A stretch of DNA of 64,000 nt from JASLCR01 sp036405235 (GCA_036405235.1 DASWYA010000001.1:682001-746000), one strand, 5' to 3'; shown: positions 24,670-33,717, counted from the first letter of the stretch. Notes: generated by a model from the letters alone, not told the origin. A program made the numbers and translations.

Positions 24670-25608
24670 ATGGATAAAAACGCCAAAATCTATGTTGCCG
24701 GACACAGAGGGCTTGTAGGTTCGGCTATTGTCCGCAAACTCGAAAGCTTAGGCTTCGTGAATATCATAGTGCGCAGTCGGAAAGAGCTCGATCTTACTGA
24801 TCAAGTAGCGGTTCGAGCATTTTTTGAACAGGAACAACCAGAATACGTCATCGACTCTGCTGCAAAAGTAGGCGGCATCAAGGCAAATATGACATATCCG
24901 GCTGAGTTTATGTATGAGAACCTACAGATTCAAAATAATCTTATATGGACAGCAAAGGAATCGGGTGTTAAAAAATTTCTCTTCATCGGAAGTGCTGTTA
25001 TTTATCCGCGAGATGTCGAGCAACCCATGAAAGAAGAAGTGTTTGACCAAGGCGCTCCCGATCAAGCCAACGAAGCATATGCATACGCAAAAATCGCTGG
25101 CATGAAACTCTGCAGCTATATCAATAGTGAGTACGGGGTTGATTTTATATCTTGTATGCCGACAAATATTTATGGCGAGAACGATAACTTTGACCCGGAA
25201 ACAGCCCATGTTATTCCTTCACTTATCCGCCGAATGCATGAAGCAAAAATCAGCAACACTCCAGAAGTAGCTATTTGGGGAAGTGGCAATGCATGTCGTG
25301 AGTTCCTCCATGTTGACGATCTCGCAAATGCTGCCGTATGGATACTTGGACACTATCGAGAAAAGCAGTTCGTCAATGTTGGCACCGGTGAGGACATATC
25401 CATAAGAGACTTAGCTCTTAAGATTAAGAAGCTGGTTGGCTACACTGGCAATCTTCTATTTGATCCAACAAAGCCTGACGGAGTGCCTCGAAGATTACTC
25501 GACGTCTCACGCTTAAATAAAGCAGGGTGGCAACACGAAATCGACCTTGATACTGGGCTTTCGCGCACTTATGATTGGTACTTAGCGAAAATCGCGAGGA
25601 ATGCGTGA
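24670..25608 (+). CDS. GDP-L-fucose synthase/ColC-family epimerase-reductase
   Basis: 312 residues, extended SDR of the Fcl/WcaG type. N-terminal IYVAGHRGLVGSAIVRKL, DSAAKVGGI, catalytic Ser and Tyr-Lys (NEAYAYAKIAGMK), and PTNIYGENDNFDPETAHVIP, which keeps the conserved His of Fcl. The Ser-Ser-Cys of Fcl is Ser-Ala-Val here (FIGSAVIYPRD), so the epimerisation Cys109 equivalent (residue 110) is Val. Following ColD, the expected role is reduction, with or without C5 epimerisation, of the 3,6-dideoxy sugar: GDP-L-colitose if epimerised, another 3,6-dideoxyhexose if not. Confidence 0.8.
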   Translation: MDKNAKIYVAGHRGLVGSAIVRKLESLGFVNIIVRSRKELDLTDQVAVRAFFEQEQPEYVIDSAAKVGGIKANMTYPAEFMYENLQIQNNLIWTAKESGVKKFLFIGSAVIYPRDVEQPMKEEVFDQGAPDQANEAYAYAKIAGMKLCSYINSEYGVDFISCMPTNIYGENDNFDPETAHVIPSLIRRMHEAKISNTPEVAIWGSGNACREFLHVDDLANAAVWILGHYREKQFVNVGTGEDISIRDLALKIKKLVGYTGNLLFDPTKPDGVPRRLLDVSRLNKAGWQHEIDLDTGLSRTYDWYLAKIARNA

Positions 25609-26027
25609 TGCAAACTATTTCTGCGAATCTCATGCTCGTCATCTACGCTCTTACTTCAGCGGCTGGATTGGTACTACTAAAATTAGCCGGACAAACCGGT
25701 GCGCCAATTTCGTTCATTGATGGTAAACTGCATCTAAACTTTGGCATATATGCAATACTTGGAATTTTTCTATATGGAGTAAGTTTTCTTCTGTACACTT
25801 ACCTTATTGCCAAAAATGATCTTAGTTATATCATACCCGTATCGACTGCACTGGTGTATATTGGGATTTTTCTAGCATCCTTTTTCTTGTTTAAGGAGGC
25901 ACTCACGGCAGCAAAGATTGTCGGCATTCTACTTATCCTAGGTGGAGTTGTGTTACTTAATTTAGGAAACTCAAACACCAATAACACTACAAATTCAGCT
26001 ACAACAAGTAAGCGTGTCGGTCAGTAA
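25608..26027 (+). CDS. Small four-helix DMT-superfamily membrane protein (EamA/SMR-like)
   Basis: 139 residues, four membrane helices filling nearly the whole chain, with PVSTALVYIGIFLASFFLFKE and VGILLILGGVVLLNLG typical of the EamA/SMR half-unit fold. The start ATG overlaps the stop of the dideoxysugar gene, and GAGGA precedes it. Such single-domain members include ArnE/ArnF-type undecaprenyl-phosphate-sugar flippases. In this context a lipid-linked sugar flippase is plausible, but a drug or metabolite exporter cannot be excluded. Confidence 0.7.
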   Translation: MQTISANLMLVIYALTSAAGLVLLKLAGQTGAPISFIDGKLHLNFGIYAILGIFLYGVSFLLYTYLIAKNDLSYIIPVSTALVYIGIFLASFFLFKEALTAAKIVGILLILGGVVLLNLGNSNTNNTTNSATTSKRVGQ

Positions 26028-26039
26028 TCCTATACTTTT

Positions 26040-28043
26040 TTACAAGTTGCATACAGCGTCAAGTACTGACGGCCGTATAGATAACGGATTAAGGCGATAG
26101 AGCTGGTATTTTTGAGCTGGCTTTGTCAGACGAGTAAACTTTTCCGACTCACCTACAGTTTTATTTAACCTGCTACCTTTTAAGAGCATGATGTATGAGG
26201 CATTGATCTGCACGAGATAGCCAGCCACCTCTTCCGCACTATTCTTGCTGTTGAATATTCTTTCCGTACAGCTTATACGTTGCTCAATATCGAGCACAAG
26301 ACTGTTTGTATGTCCTATCGGAATTGTGAATACCCGCACTGGTGCTACTGCCGGGAGTACAACGCTTTCACCAGTGCGTGCGACAACCACCGATCCGGAT
26401 GGTACCAAGTGTACCGCTTTCCTTATGTCAGTCACCATCTTATACTTCTTAAGCTGATTATTTTCCCGCGTTTTCTTGGAATTATCGTAAGGTATATAAT
26501 CGCGGTTACTCATCACATTCTCAATATTCTGGGAAATGAATAAGTAAGATACTAAGCCCACCATCATAAATGCAGTGGTGGTCGATATAGGAAGCGATAA
26601 CGACTTGTATCGATGAAGTAGAGTCGCAAGTCCCGACACGGCGATAACAAGAATTATATACACAATCACATCTATCCTAAGCATTCGCTCTATTGCCCAC
26701 TCAGGCAGAACGTTGTTCATCGTTTCAAAAATTGGAGGAATTACAGCAAGCATTGGGAAAAGTGCCATACATCCTATAAAGACCTTATTAATCTTTCCTT
26801 TTGCGAGCAAAAGTAGACATGCAAATCCTAGAAAACCAGCTATATAGATAAGCAAATCAGGCACAGGTGATGTTAAACCGTAAAATGTTGGAACAAACGC
26901 TTTCATGCCGAATAATTCCCAGTGTTGGAAATTATCGTTGTAAAATTCTAGTTCAGTTGTACGACCGCCTCGATTAATTAACGTGTTAACAAGGGGTGCG
27001 AGCATTAAAATGAATAGTGACCCAAGCCACGTAGCCACCATATCCTTTGCCGTCCTTATGCGACCGCGCTCAAACAAGATAAAAATACCCCCAGCTATCA
27101 CCATAAGAAGGAATGCAAAAGCTGAATAAAGCGGGTGTGTAGCTGCAATCAGCGCAGAGCTTGCAAATATCAGCACGGCTGCGCCAATCCTTTCTGCTTT
27201 TCTTTGATTAATAAACAGTAGGACTCCAGCCATCAATAGTGCAATCCAAGCAAGAACCATCTTGTTAGGATAAGGTGCGGTGAAGCTATTTGCTGCACTT
27301 GGTAGAAGCAAAAACAGCAGGGCGCCTGAATACACCCAGGTACGTATATGTCGGCGAGAAACAGCCATATTCTCAAGAAGCTGCTGCAAGAGAAAGCACA
27401 CGGAAGACAGTATTGCAAGTTTTGCAATTGGCAAACTATACAGCCAGACATTAAGTGCATCAACCCCAAGATAACTCGGTATTGCCATCAGTACATGCCA
27501 AATAACAAACAGGTAGGTTGCATCTATCGTGCCGTATGCTGGATCAATAAACCGGAAGCCATTTTCCGCAAGATCTCTCACATTCGATATATGAATAAGG
27601 GCATCACCGGCAATATAGGATCCATACTGTATATTCAACACAAAATCCAAGACAAGTACGGCAAATGCTGCTGCTACCCATGAAAAGAATCGAAGATTAG
27701 TAGCTGCACGAATAGTGTTTTTTACACTTTCGATTATGCCTTCTCTTAAGTAGCGTATTGCGTAAAATATTGAAAATATTACCGTGACAGCAAAACTAAT
27801 ACCCAAAAAGACAGGAGGAAGAGTAAATAAATATCCTATAGCCGACCATATGAAGAAAGCGATATTTATCGTAGCAAAACTAAGCGCAATTTTTCCCAAA
27901 AAATATGATTTCGTCCAAAAACTAGGAACTTCTTTGCGAATTAATCGAAAAAAGGCGTGAAAAAGAACATAGCCACACATAAGAAGAATGAGCCAATACA
28001 GCTGTGATACTACCGCTACATGCACCGGCGTTAGTAAATTCAC
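26040..28043 (-). CDS. Polytopic membrane protein, GT-C glycosyltransferase-like
   Basis: 667 residues with roughly 12-13 hydrophobic helices through ~residue 480 and a soluble C-terminal domain. An acidic motif in an early extracytoplasmic loop (YIAGDALIHISNVRDLAENG, ~residues 142-161) resembles the D/E-containing first loop of GT-C polyprenyl-phosphate-sugar-dependent transferases. It forms an overlapping cluster with the DUF2304-like protein and the dolichol-phosphate-mannose-synthase-type GT2 upstream. The set suggests that a lipid-phosphate sugar is made inside and then used outside by this protein. The assignment is inference from topology and context. Confidence 0.6.
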   Translation of the reverse strand: MNLLTPVHVAVVSQLYWLILLMCGYVLFHAFFRLIRKEVPSFWTKSYFLGKIALSFATINIAFFIWSAIGYLFTLPPVFLGISFAVTVIFSIFYAIRYLREGIIESVKNTIRAATNLRFFSWVAAAFAVLVLDFVLNIQYGSYIAGDALIHISNVRDLAENGFRFIDPAYGTIDATYLFVIWHVLMAIPSYLGVDALNVWLYSLPIAKLAILSSVCFLLQQLLENMAVSRRHIRTWVYSGALLFLLLPSAANSFTAPYPNKMVLAWIALLMAGVLLFINQRKAERIGAAVLIFASSALIAATHPLYSAFAFLLMVIAGGIFILFERGRIRTAKDMVATWLGSLFILMLAPLVNTLINRGGRTTELEFYNDNFQHWELFGMKAFVPTFYGLTSPVPDLLIYIAGFLGFACLLLLAKGKINKVFIGCMALFPMLAVIPPIFETMNNVLPEWAIERMLRIDVIVYIILVIAVSGLATLLHRYKSLSLPISTTTAFMMVGLVSYLFISQNIENVMSNRDYIPYDNSKKTRENNQLKKYKMVTDIRKAVHLVPSGSVVVARTGESVVLPAVAPVRVFTIPIGHTNSLVLDIEQRISCTERIFNSKNSAEEVAGYLVQINASYIMLLKGSRLNKTVGESEKFTRLTKPAQKYQLYRLNPLSIRPSVLDAVCNL

Positions 28044-28396
28044 CTGCGCTTGGCCTTTGTTTTACCATAACGTTGCCTAGCCTCCAATAGCGCAATCTGC
28101 CTTGAGAGCCGATATAGCGTATCTCGTTCTTTTTGGTTATGTATATAAGCGTAAAGTACAAAAAATATAAAGCTAATCGTAAAGACGTACAATACCAAAT
28201 CCGCCCCGCGCCCAATACCAAGCATGTTAGCAATGTAGCCGACCGTACCCGGGAACAATACAGCAACTATTATCAAAAGGCTCAGAAGCAACCACGTTAC
28301 TTTTTGGAGTGCGCGGCGTGACTGAACACCAAAACGCGATAATACTACAAATGCCAAAACTATAGCAGATGCGACCAGAATTAACTGAAATATCAT
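28040..28396 (-). CDS. DUF2304-type small membrane protein
   Basis: 118 residues with three hydrophobic helices and a basic C-terminus (RQRYGKTKAKRR). The layout and the RFGVQSRRALQK... tail match the DUF2304 family, which is regularly encoded next to GT2 polyprenyl-phosphate glycosyltransferases. It overlaps both neighbours by four bases. Its molecular role is not established; it may help to position the GT2 or move the lipid-linked sugar. Confidence 0.7.
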   Translation of the reverse strand: MIFQLILVASAIVLAFVVLSRFGVQSRRALQKVTWLLLSLLIIVAVLFPGTVGYIANMLGIGRGADLVLYVFTISFIFFVLYAYIHNQKERDTLYRLSRQIALLEARQRYGKTKAKRR

Positions 28397-29088
28397 CTTT
28401 TAGTCACCTTTCTCAGGAGCACATCGAGTCCAATGTTTACTGCATTGATAGCTCCTTGACCTTTCGCAATAGAATAGTCAGTATACTCAATTGTGATTGG
28501 GATTTCTTTATAGCGGTACTTCTTTTCGGCTATTATTTCCAGCATCTCTGACGCGTGTGCCATGTCCGGCATGGTGATCTGCATCTCTTCAGCAACTTTT
28601 CGATTAAACACCCGCAATCCATTATGCGTATCTGTGAGCTTTAGTTTAGTTGTCATTCGTGTAAAGAAAATTGCCAACTTCAAAAGCGCTTTCTTTGTCT
28701 TTTTTATACCAAGTGCTTTTCCTAAAAACCGTGAGCCGAGAATGATATCCGACTTTCCTTTCTCAATCTCCTTCACCATGGCAAACACATCTTCAATTCT
28801 GTGCTGACCATCCGCATCAAAAGTTACGAAATAGTCAACTGGCAGCTCCCTGGCAAACTCTATACCTGTCTGGAGTGCCGCACCTTGCCCCATGTTAATC
28901 GGATGACGCACAAGCATGCCGCCGCCAGCAAGTATCTTGACATCGCTATCGTCTTTACTTCCGTCATCGACGCATACGACATAGTCGAAGTCCTTCTTTA
29001 CTTTTCTGACTATACCTTCAATTACCTGCCTCTCATTGTATACAGGTATGATAATCGCCACCTTACTTAACACGCTTTTGCTCAACAT
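28393..29088 (-). CDS. Polyprenyl-phosphate glycosyltransferase (DPM1-like GT2)
   Basis: 231 residues, no membrane helices. Typical dolichyl-phosphate-mannose-synthase pattern: IIIPVYNERQVIEGIVRKV, VVCVDDGSKDDS, NMGQGAALQTGIEFA, the metal site FVTFDADGQH, and THNGLRVFNRKVAEEM. It should transfer a hexose from a nucleotide donor to a polyprenyl phosphate for use by the neighbouring GT-C-like protein. The start is ATG 29088; a TATACT box ends 10 bases before it, overlapping the promoter of the divergent amidase gene. Confidence 0.88.
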   Translation of the reverse strand: MLSKSVLSKVAIIIPVYNERQVIEGIVRKVKKDFDYVVCVDDGSKDDSDVKILAGGGMLVRHPINMGQGAALQTGIEFARELPVDYFVTFDADGQHRIEDVFAMVKEIEKGKSDIILGSRFLGKALGIKKTKKALLKLAIFFTRMTTKLKLTDTHNGLRVFNRKVAEEMQITMPDMAHASEMLEIIAEKKYRYKEIPITIEYTDYSIAKGQGAINAVNIGLDVLLRKVTKR

Positions 29089-29098
29089 AGCTTTGTTT

Positions 29099-29106
29099 AG
29101 TATAAT
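29099..29106. promoter_or_regulatory. Overlapping divergent -10 boxes
   Basis: Plus strand TATAAT at 29101-29106 (TTGCTC lies 17 bases upstream) serves 29121-31418. Minus strand TATACT (complement of 29099-29104) serves 28393-29088. The two boxes share bases 29101-29104, so the promoters should exclude each other. Confidence 0.45.
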
Positions 29107-29120
29107 AACAGATATCCGCT

Positions 29121-31418
29121 ATGTTACGAATGCATAAAATAAAGAATATAGCCCCTGGTGTTTTTTGTCTATTTCTTATTGTTACCACGTCCGCCATCTA
29201 TCTCGTAAGTAAGAGTAGTCAGAATAGCGCTTCGCAGATCTCAGAGGAGAGTATTTCTTTGAGTCAATCCACAGGAACTTTAACGACAAATGGGAAATCA
29301 GAAACGGCGCCGACACCACCAAAAAAGCTTCAAGCGGACGCAGCACAAACAGTCGTATACAGCGCCGACCCAGTCACCGTACATAAAAAAGCAAATGCCG
29401 TAGTGCTTAATTGGGATCAAGGTGGTAATCAAGGAGTTTCGATTGAAGTACGTACGCAAAACAACAAGAAGTGGTCTGACTGGACGTCTATCGATACTAC
29501 GGATGATGACAGAAAGGACGACTCTCCTGAAGACGACACCGCAGCCTCTACCATTGTACTTGCCGACAAAATAGATTCTTTTCAATATAAGGTAACACTA
29601 AGAGGGTCTTCTCGGGCACCCTCTGATTTCGTATCACTTACGGAGTCAACTCTACTTGCTATCGACTCAAGTAAAGGACCGAACGGTGAGCCATCCACTA
29701 TGCAGAAGGTGCTTGGTTTCTTGCTCCCCACAGCATCAGCTGCTACAAACCAGCCCTCGATTATTTCGAGAGAAGCCTGGGGATCACCAGAGCCAGATTG
29801 GTCATCATGGAAGCCAGAGTATGCAAAACTAAAAGGTGCCATCGTACACCACACGGCAACCACAGAAAGCTCTAACTCATATGCCGATGTGCGAGCAATC
29901 TGGTATTACCACGCAAAAACGCGTGACTGGGGTGACATTGGTTACCACTACCTCGTTGACTCAAAGGGAAGAATTTTTCAAGGCCGCTATTACGACAAGA
30001 AATATGCAAGTACAAACAGATTAGAAGTCATCGGCGGACATGCATATGGTCATAATGTTGGCACTATTGGCATTTCAGCAATTGGCAACTACGAGTCTAA
30101 GACACTAAGCACCGCAACAAAAACTGCGATTAGTAAAATCATAGGCTATAAGTTGGCTCCATATCGTATAAATCCAACAAGTAGCGGCGTGGTACTGGGA
30201 CACTATCAAGTCGGTTCCACTTCCTGTCCAGGTAAAAACATTAAGAGTAAGCTTGGAGCTATTCAAACCGAGGCAAAAAGTTATTACGATCAATATCTTC
30301 CTCTATTCCCATTTGAGCAAATGCAGACGAGACGATGGATGAAAATCGCAAGAGACACGCATAAAATTGATATTTCTACAATGCAACCGGTAGACGGAAC
30401 TCTGGAGCAAGGATCTGATCTCTATTTTACTGACAAAGCTCTAATAGATGGCACTTGGTATCTTCGTACCCGTTACGACACAGAACAGGGGATAGCAAAA
30501 GGCGTGCTAATGAGTGACGTAATTGATATATCACCCGAACCGCTAGCAGCAACTGAATATTACGAAATAACTGTAAATACTCGTAAGCAAAATCCAATAT
30601 CAGAAGTTGTTAGCTCACCATATTTTACAGCAGGATCTACTCTTCCCTACACTAGCAAGATCGTTGTTAATGGTAAGGCATTTTACCGTACAAAATATGA
30701 CACAGACAATGGAAACAATCTCTACATTCCAGCCTCTCAACTAAAGCCGGCCATCTTTAAGTCATTCGAGACACCACGCTACATGCTTATTGCTCAAGAT
30801 ACTCATAAGATAGACCCATACACCGGCCTACAGAGCGACAGCGTGCAGACTGGCCAGCATGTTCTTTTCACAAGCAAGATTGTCACTGATCAAGAATACT
30901 ATCGTTCCAAACAAGACACAGACACAAGTTCAAACTATGCCGTACCAACCGCCCATATAAAGGACATCCCGTACGAGACACTTGGAACGGAATACAAGTG
31001 GCTAGCTCTGACTCAACGTAGCCAGAAATTCATCCCGTCTCAGCTTCAAGCGATTGGCCCATATATTAAGCCGACCGACTATCCACAGCTTCGTATAATT
31101 CAAAAGATAACAGTCAATGGGCAAACTTTCTATCGTACGGCTTACGACTACGAAACAGGAGCCAATACAGCACTCCCCGCAGATGCGTTCAGCGAAATTC
31201 CTTTTGTATCATTTGAAACACCTCGTGAAATGACTACTACGCGTGATATTACAAAGATCAATCCGTCCACAGGTCAAACCGGTATCATCGTACAAAAAGG
31301 TACAACCTTATTCTTTGACTCAAAAATCGTAGTTAATAACAAGTTGTTTGCACGAACAGCTACCGACACGCAAGCTAGTAGCCCCCTATCCATACCTTTT
31401 GACGCACTAAAAGACTAG
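29121..31418 (+). CDS. Exported PGRP/amidase_2-type N-acetylmuramoyl-L-alanine amidase with five C-terminal repeats
   Basis: 765 residues. An export helix (~8-28) precedes a Ser/Thr/Lys-rich region and a beta domain (~75-180). The amidase core (~213-380) has AIVHHTATTESSNSYADV (zinc His), the GDIGYHYLVDSKGRIFQGR element, GGHAYGHNVGTIGISAIGNY, and GHYQVGSTSCPG with the second zinc His and Cys. The core is therefore catalytically complete. Five ~75-residue repeats (from residue ~400) of the kind seen in 19729-21561 follow. It cleaves the stem peptide from MurNAc, either in its own wall or in that of a host bacterium. Confidence 0.9.
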   Translation: MLRMHKIKNIAPGVFCLFLIVTTSAIYLVSKSSQNSASQISEESISLSQSTGTLTTNGKSETAPTPPKKLQADAAQTVVYSADPVTVHKKANAVVLNWDQGGNQGVSIEVRTQNNKKWSDWTSIDTTDDDRKDDSPEDDTAASTIVLADKIDSFQYKVTLRGSSRAPSDFVSLTESTLLAIDSSKGPNGEPSTMQKVLGFLLPTASAATNQPSIISREAWGSPEPDWSSWKPEYAKLKGAIVHHTATTESSNSYADVRAIWYYHAKTRDWGDIGYHYLVDSKGRIFQGRYYDKKYASTNRLEVIGGHAYGHNVGTIGISAIGNYESKTLSTATKTAISKIIGYKLAPYRINPTSSGVVLGHYQVGSTSCPGKNIKSKLGAIQTEAKSYYDQYLPLFPFEQMQTRRWMKIARDTHKIDISTMQPVDGTLEQGSDLYFTDKALIDGTWYLRTRYDTEQGIAKGVLMSDVIDISPEPLAATEYYEITVNTRKQNPISEVVSSPYFTAGSTLPYTSKIVVNGKAFYRTKYDTDNGNNLYIPASQLKPAIFKSFETPRYMLIAQDTHKIDPYTGLQSDSVQTGQHVLFTSKIVTDQEYYRSKQDTDTSSNYAVPTAHIKDIPYETLGTEYKWLALTQRSQKFIPSQLQAIGPYIKPTDYPQLRIIQKITVNGQTFYRTAYDYETGANTALPADAFSEIPFVSFETPREMTTTRDITKINPSTGQTGIIVQKGTTLFFDSKIVVNNKLFARTATDTQASSPLSIPFDALKD
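30321..31415 (+). repeat. Five tandem ~75-residue protein repeats
   Basis: Units begin near 30321, 30546, 30765, 30981 and 31212, 216-231 bases apart. Consensus: F-E-T-P-R-x-M, D-T-H-K-I-D/N-P, then L-x-F-T-S-K-I-V-V-N-G-x-x-Y/F-x-R-T-x-x-D-T. The same family as the repeats at 20677-21555. Confidence 0.75.
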
Positions 31419-32297
31419 TTAGTTTTGTATCCGCTTTTTCAGGCGGTTCGTGATAAAACCAGGCAATACTCTCCTGACCATAGTCGCAAGGTTACTTTGG
31501 TCATATCTCAGTTTACTCATAATGTAACCAACACCCAACTGGCCGTTCGCAAGTTCTTGTCGTAAATATTTATTCATGAGCAAGTTGGTATAATATCGAG
31601 CCTTGTCATTACCCGCATAACTCGAGTTACCTTTTGCTGCTGGATTATGCGCACGGTGGTGATAGTTAGCCAGTGCAAAACCTGGATCAAGATACTCTAC
31701 GTCGTGCTTGAGCATAAATCTAATACCAAAATCCCAGTCGCCACACACTGGTAAACTTTCATCATAGTAGCCAACTTCATCAAATACTTCACGGCGATAG
31801 AGGAAGGTTATGGGAGTCATTTGATTATCAATACACTGTCGATACAGATTGATTGCTTTGACGTCAGGAAGCCACTGTTCTGTTTTTTTATGGATCACTG
31901 AGCCATCGTGCTGAAGTTCTTCAATCACTTTGTCTGTGCGCACCACTACGCCATACGCACCTGTCGCCTCCAAGTGTGATACTGTTTTCTCAAGAAAATC
32001 AGGATGCCAAGTATCGTCGTCGTCATGAATTGCGATATATGTAGAGTCGACACTTTTAATAGCCTTGTTTGAAGCGGCCTCCATGCCGTTTGATGTTTTA
32101 TTATGAATTATTTTTACTCTGTCTCCAACAAGCTGCTTATGAGACGCAACTATTTGTTCAACCACTTCAGCATCGCCCGCATCGTTAATAATGACATGCA
32201 TAAAATCATGAAATGTTTGACTATGCACTGACCGCAGCGCCCGCTCGAGTAGCTTAGGACGATCCTTGGTGCGAGTGATTACAGCAACTGATACCAT
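31419..32297 (-). CDS. Glycosyltransferase family 2
   Basis: 292 residues. GT-A motifs: VITRTKDRPKLLERALRSVH at the N-terminus, IIHNKTSNGMEAASNKAI, the metal-binding YIAIHDDDDTWHPDFLE, and the acceptor-side FLYRREVFDEVGYYDESLPV followed by GDWDFGIRFM. A basic C-terminus may contact the membrane. Its stop codon directly abuts the stop of the convergent amidase gene. A TATAGT box ends eight bases before the ATG, implying a leaderless mRNA. Confidence 0.87.
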   Translation of the reverse strand: MVSVAVITRTKDRPKLLERALRSVHSQTFHDFMHVIINDAGDAEVVEQIVASHKQLVGDRVKIIHNKTSNGMEAASNKAIKSVDSTYIAIHDDDDTWHPDFLEKTVSHLEATGAYGVVVRTDKVIEELQHDGSVIHKKTEQWLPDVKAINLYRQCIDNQMTPITFLYRREVFDEVGYYDESLPVCGDWDFGIRFMLKHDVEYLDPGFALANYHHRAHNPAAKGNSSYAGNDKARYYTNLLMNKYLRQELANGQLGVGYIMSKLRYDQSNLATMVRRVLPGFITNRLKKRIQN

Positions 32298-32305
32298 ATG
32301 AATAT

Positions 32306-32362
32306 ACTATACCATTTGTTCGGCTTCGGCTTGCATTAGTCCCGGTATTTTCTTACTATTAT
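32306..32362. promoter_or_regulatory. Divergent promoters of 31419-32297 and the LicD-like gene
   Basis: Minus strand: TGG-TATAGT (complement of 32306-32311, with TGG just upstream), 8 bases to the ATG at 32297. Plus strand: TTGCAT (32331-32336), a 17-base spacer and TACTAT (32354-32359), or TATTAT (32357-32362), the latter ending 8 bases before the ATG at 32371. Confidence 0.45.
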
Positions 32363-32370
32363 CATACGCT

Positions 32371-33717
32371 ATGAATAAACTTCGGACCACACTCCATAAG
32401 GTGAAACATCGTATAAAGAGCACCTTAAATACTAAGGAGGCTAGTGTTGACATAGACGACTACGTGCGTGCAATCAGCCAGGCGTTCTACACCAACAAGA
32501 ACTTTGTTAACTTTATTAAATCACCCTATAAGCCATTAACTATTACTCTCGATCGGCCGGTTAAGCTGCAGTCGCTCCGACTCAGTCTGAATTCATCGGA
32601 ATTTTTGCACATTCACTCTATCGCACTCCTGGATGAGCGTGGACAGCGCATAAAGATACCCGCAGAAACCGCCGAAATATCCGCCAGTAGCTACTACGCC
32701 GACACGGGACAGAATGAAATGAACCAACGCTTGCTTCAGCCAAGTGGAAAGCACAGTTGGGCTATACACACTAATCGTGATAAAAGTCCGTGGATTAAAG
32801 TCTCGCTTACCAAACCTCTTCTCGTAAGTGCAATAACTATCAAAAACAGACAGGACGTCAATGCGCTGCGCACCGCAAGCTTGCAGGTCGATATTCAGAC
32901 TCCTACTCAACACAGTTGGAAAACCATTCTACTATCCGACCAGCTAGGACTTGAAGCGGTAAGAAAAGACTACGGATTAGATAAAGTAAGTGACGGTCAG
33001 TACGTACATCAAGCGATAGCCTATGCCATAATCGGCGACTACGTCGCGGCGCACAAGTCTTTTCGACACGTGCCTGCCCCACTACGTTCCACATTGTTGC
33101 AAGCAGTTAACCACCATATCCTAGCCGCATTTGAACTTGAATGGTCGAGTAATCATGGGATACGACGTACGTTTAGGTTTTGGAAATTACCAGAAAAGCG
33201 ACGGTTCATAAAAATGACCTCTAACGTTGTAAGTGATCTACAAAGCCTATCAAAAGATGTCAGTTTAGGCTTTGGCTCAGCAATGGCGGCCGTACGCGAC
33301 CGCGACTTGATACCACACGATGACGACACCGATATCATGATCGCTTTTCGACCAAGCCAAGCAGCCTCATTCAAAGAGGCAAAACTGCTCGTGAAGGAGC
33401 ATCTGGAAAAGCATGGCTACGAGCTAACTGGCGACTTCTTCAACCATTGGCACGTGCGTCGAGACGGCCTAAAGGCAGACGTATTCGTTGGAATCTATGA
33501 GTCCGACGGGACAATTGGTTGGTATCCCCACCCCCGAGGAATTTTAAAGAGATCTGACATGTTCCCCGCTAAATCGGTTAAATTACTTGGTATTCCTTGT
33601 CTGATACCACACGATGCTGAGCGTTTTTTGTCTGTCATATACGGTGACACTTGGCGTGTACCTGATCCTACTTGGGCACCAAAGTGGGACGAGAAGAAGT
33701 ACGCCGATCTCGCCTAA
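32371..33717 (+). CDS. LicD-family phosphotransferase with N-terminal discoidin-like domain
   Basis: 448 residues. The C-terminal ~200 residues carry the LicD nucleotidyltransferase-fold signature (SLGFGSAMAAVRDRDLIPHD then DDTDIMI, ~residues 295-325), matching the G-S-x-L-G-x-V-R ... W-D-D-D-x-D pattern. They end with a segment near YGDTWRVPDPTW also typical of LicD. The N-terminal ~190 residues look like a jelly-roll carbohydrate-binding domain (SPWIKVSLTKPLLVSAITI). LicD proteins move phosphocholine or other phosphoalcohols onto teichoic-acid or other glycans. Next to TagD and a CDP-glycerol transferase, a glycerol-phosphate or similar decoration is likely. Confidence 0.8.
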   Translation: MNKLRTTLHKVKHRIKSTLNTKEASVDIDDYVRAISQAFYTNKNFVNFIKSPYKPLTITLDRPVKLQSLRLSLNSSEFLHIHSIALLDERGQRIKIPAETAEISASSYYADTGQNEMNQRLLQPSGKHSWAIHTNRDKSPWIKVSLTKPLLVSAITIKNRQDVNALRTASLQVDIQTPTQHSWKTILLSDQLGLEAVRKDYGLDKVSDGQYVHQAIAYAIIGDYVAAHKSFRHVPAPLRSTLLQAVNHHILAAFELEWSSNHGIRRTFRFWKLPEKRRFIKMTSNVVSDLQSLSKDVSLGFGSAMAAVRDRDLIPHDDDTDIMIAFRPSQAASFKEAKLLVKEHLEKHGYELTGDFFNHWHVRRDGLKADVFVGIYESDGTIGWYPHPRGILKRSDMFPAKSVKLLGIPCLIPHDAERFLSVIYGDTWRVPDPTWAPKWDEKKYADLA

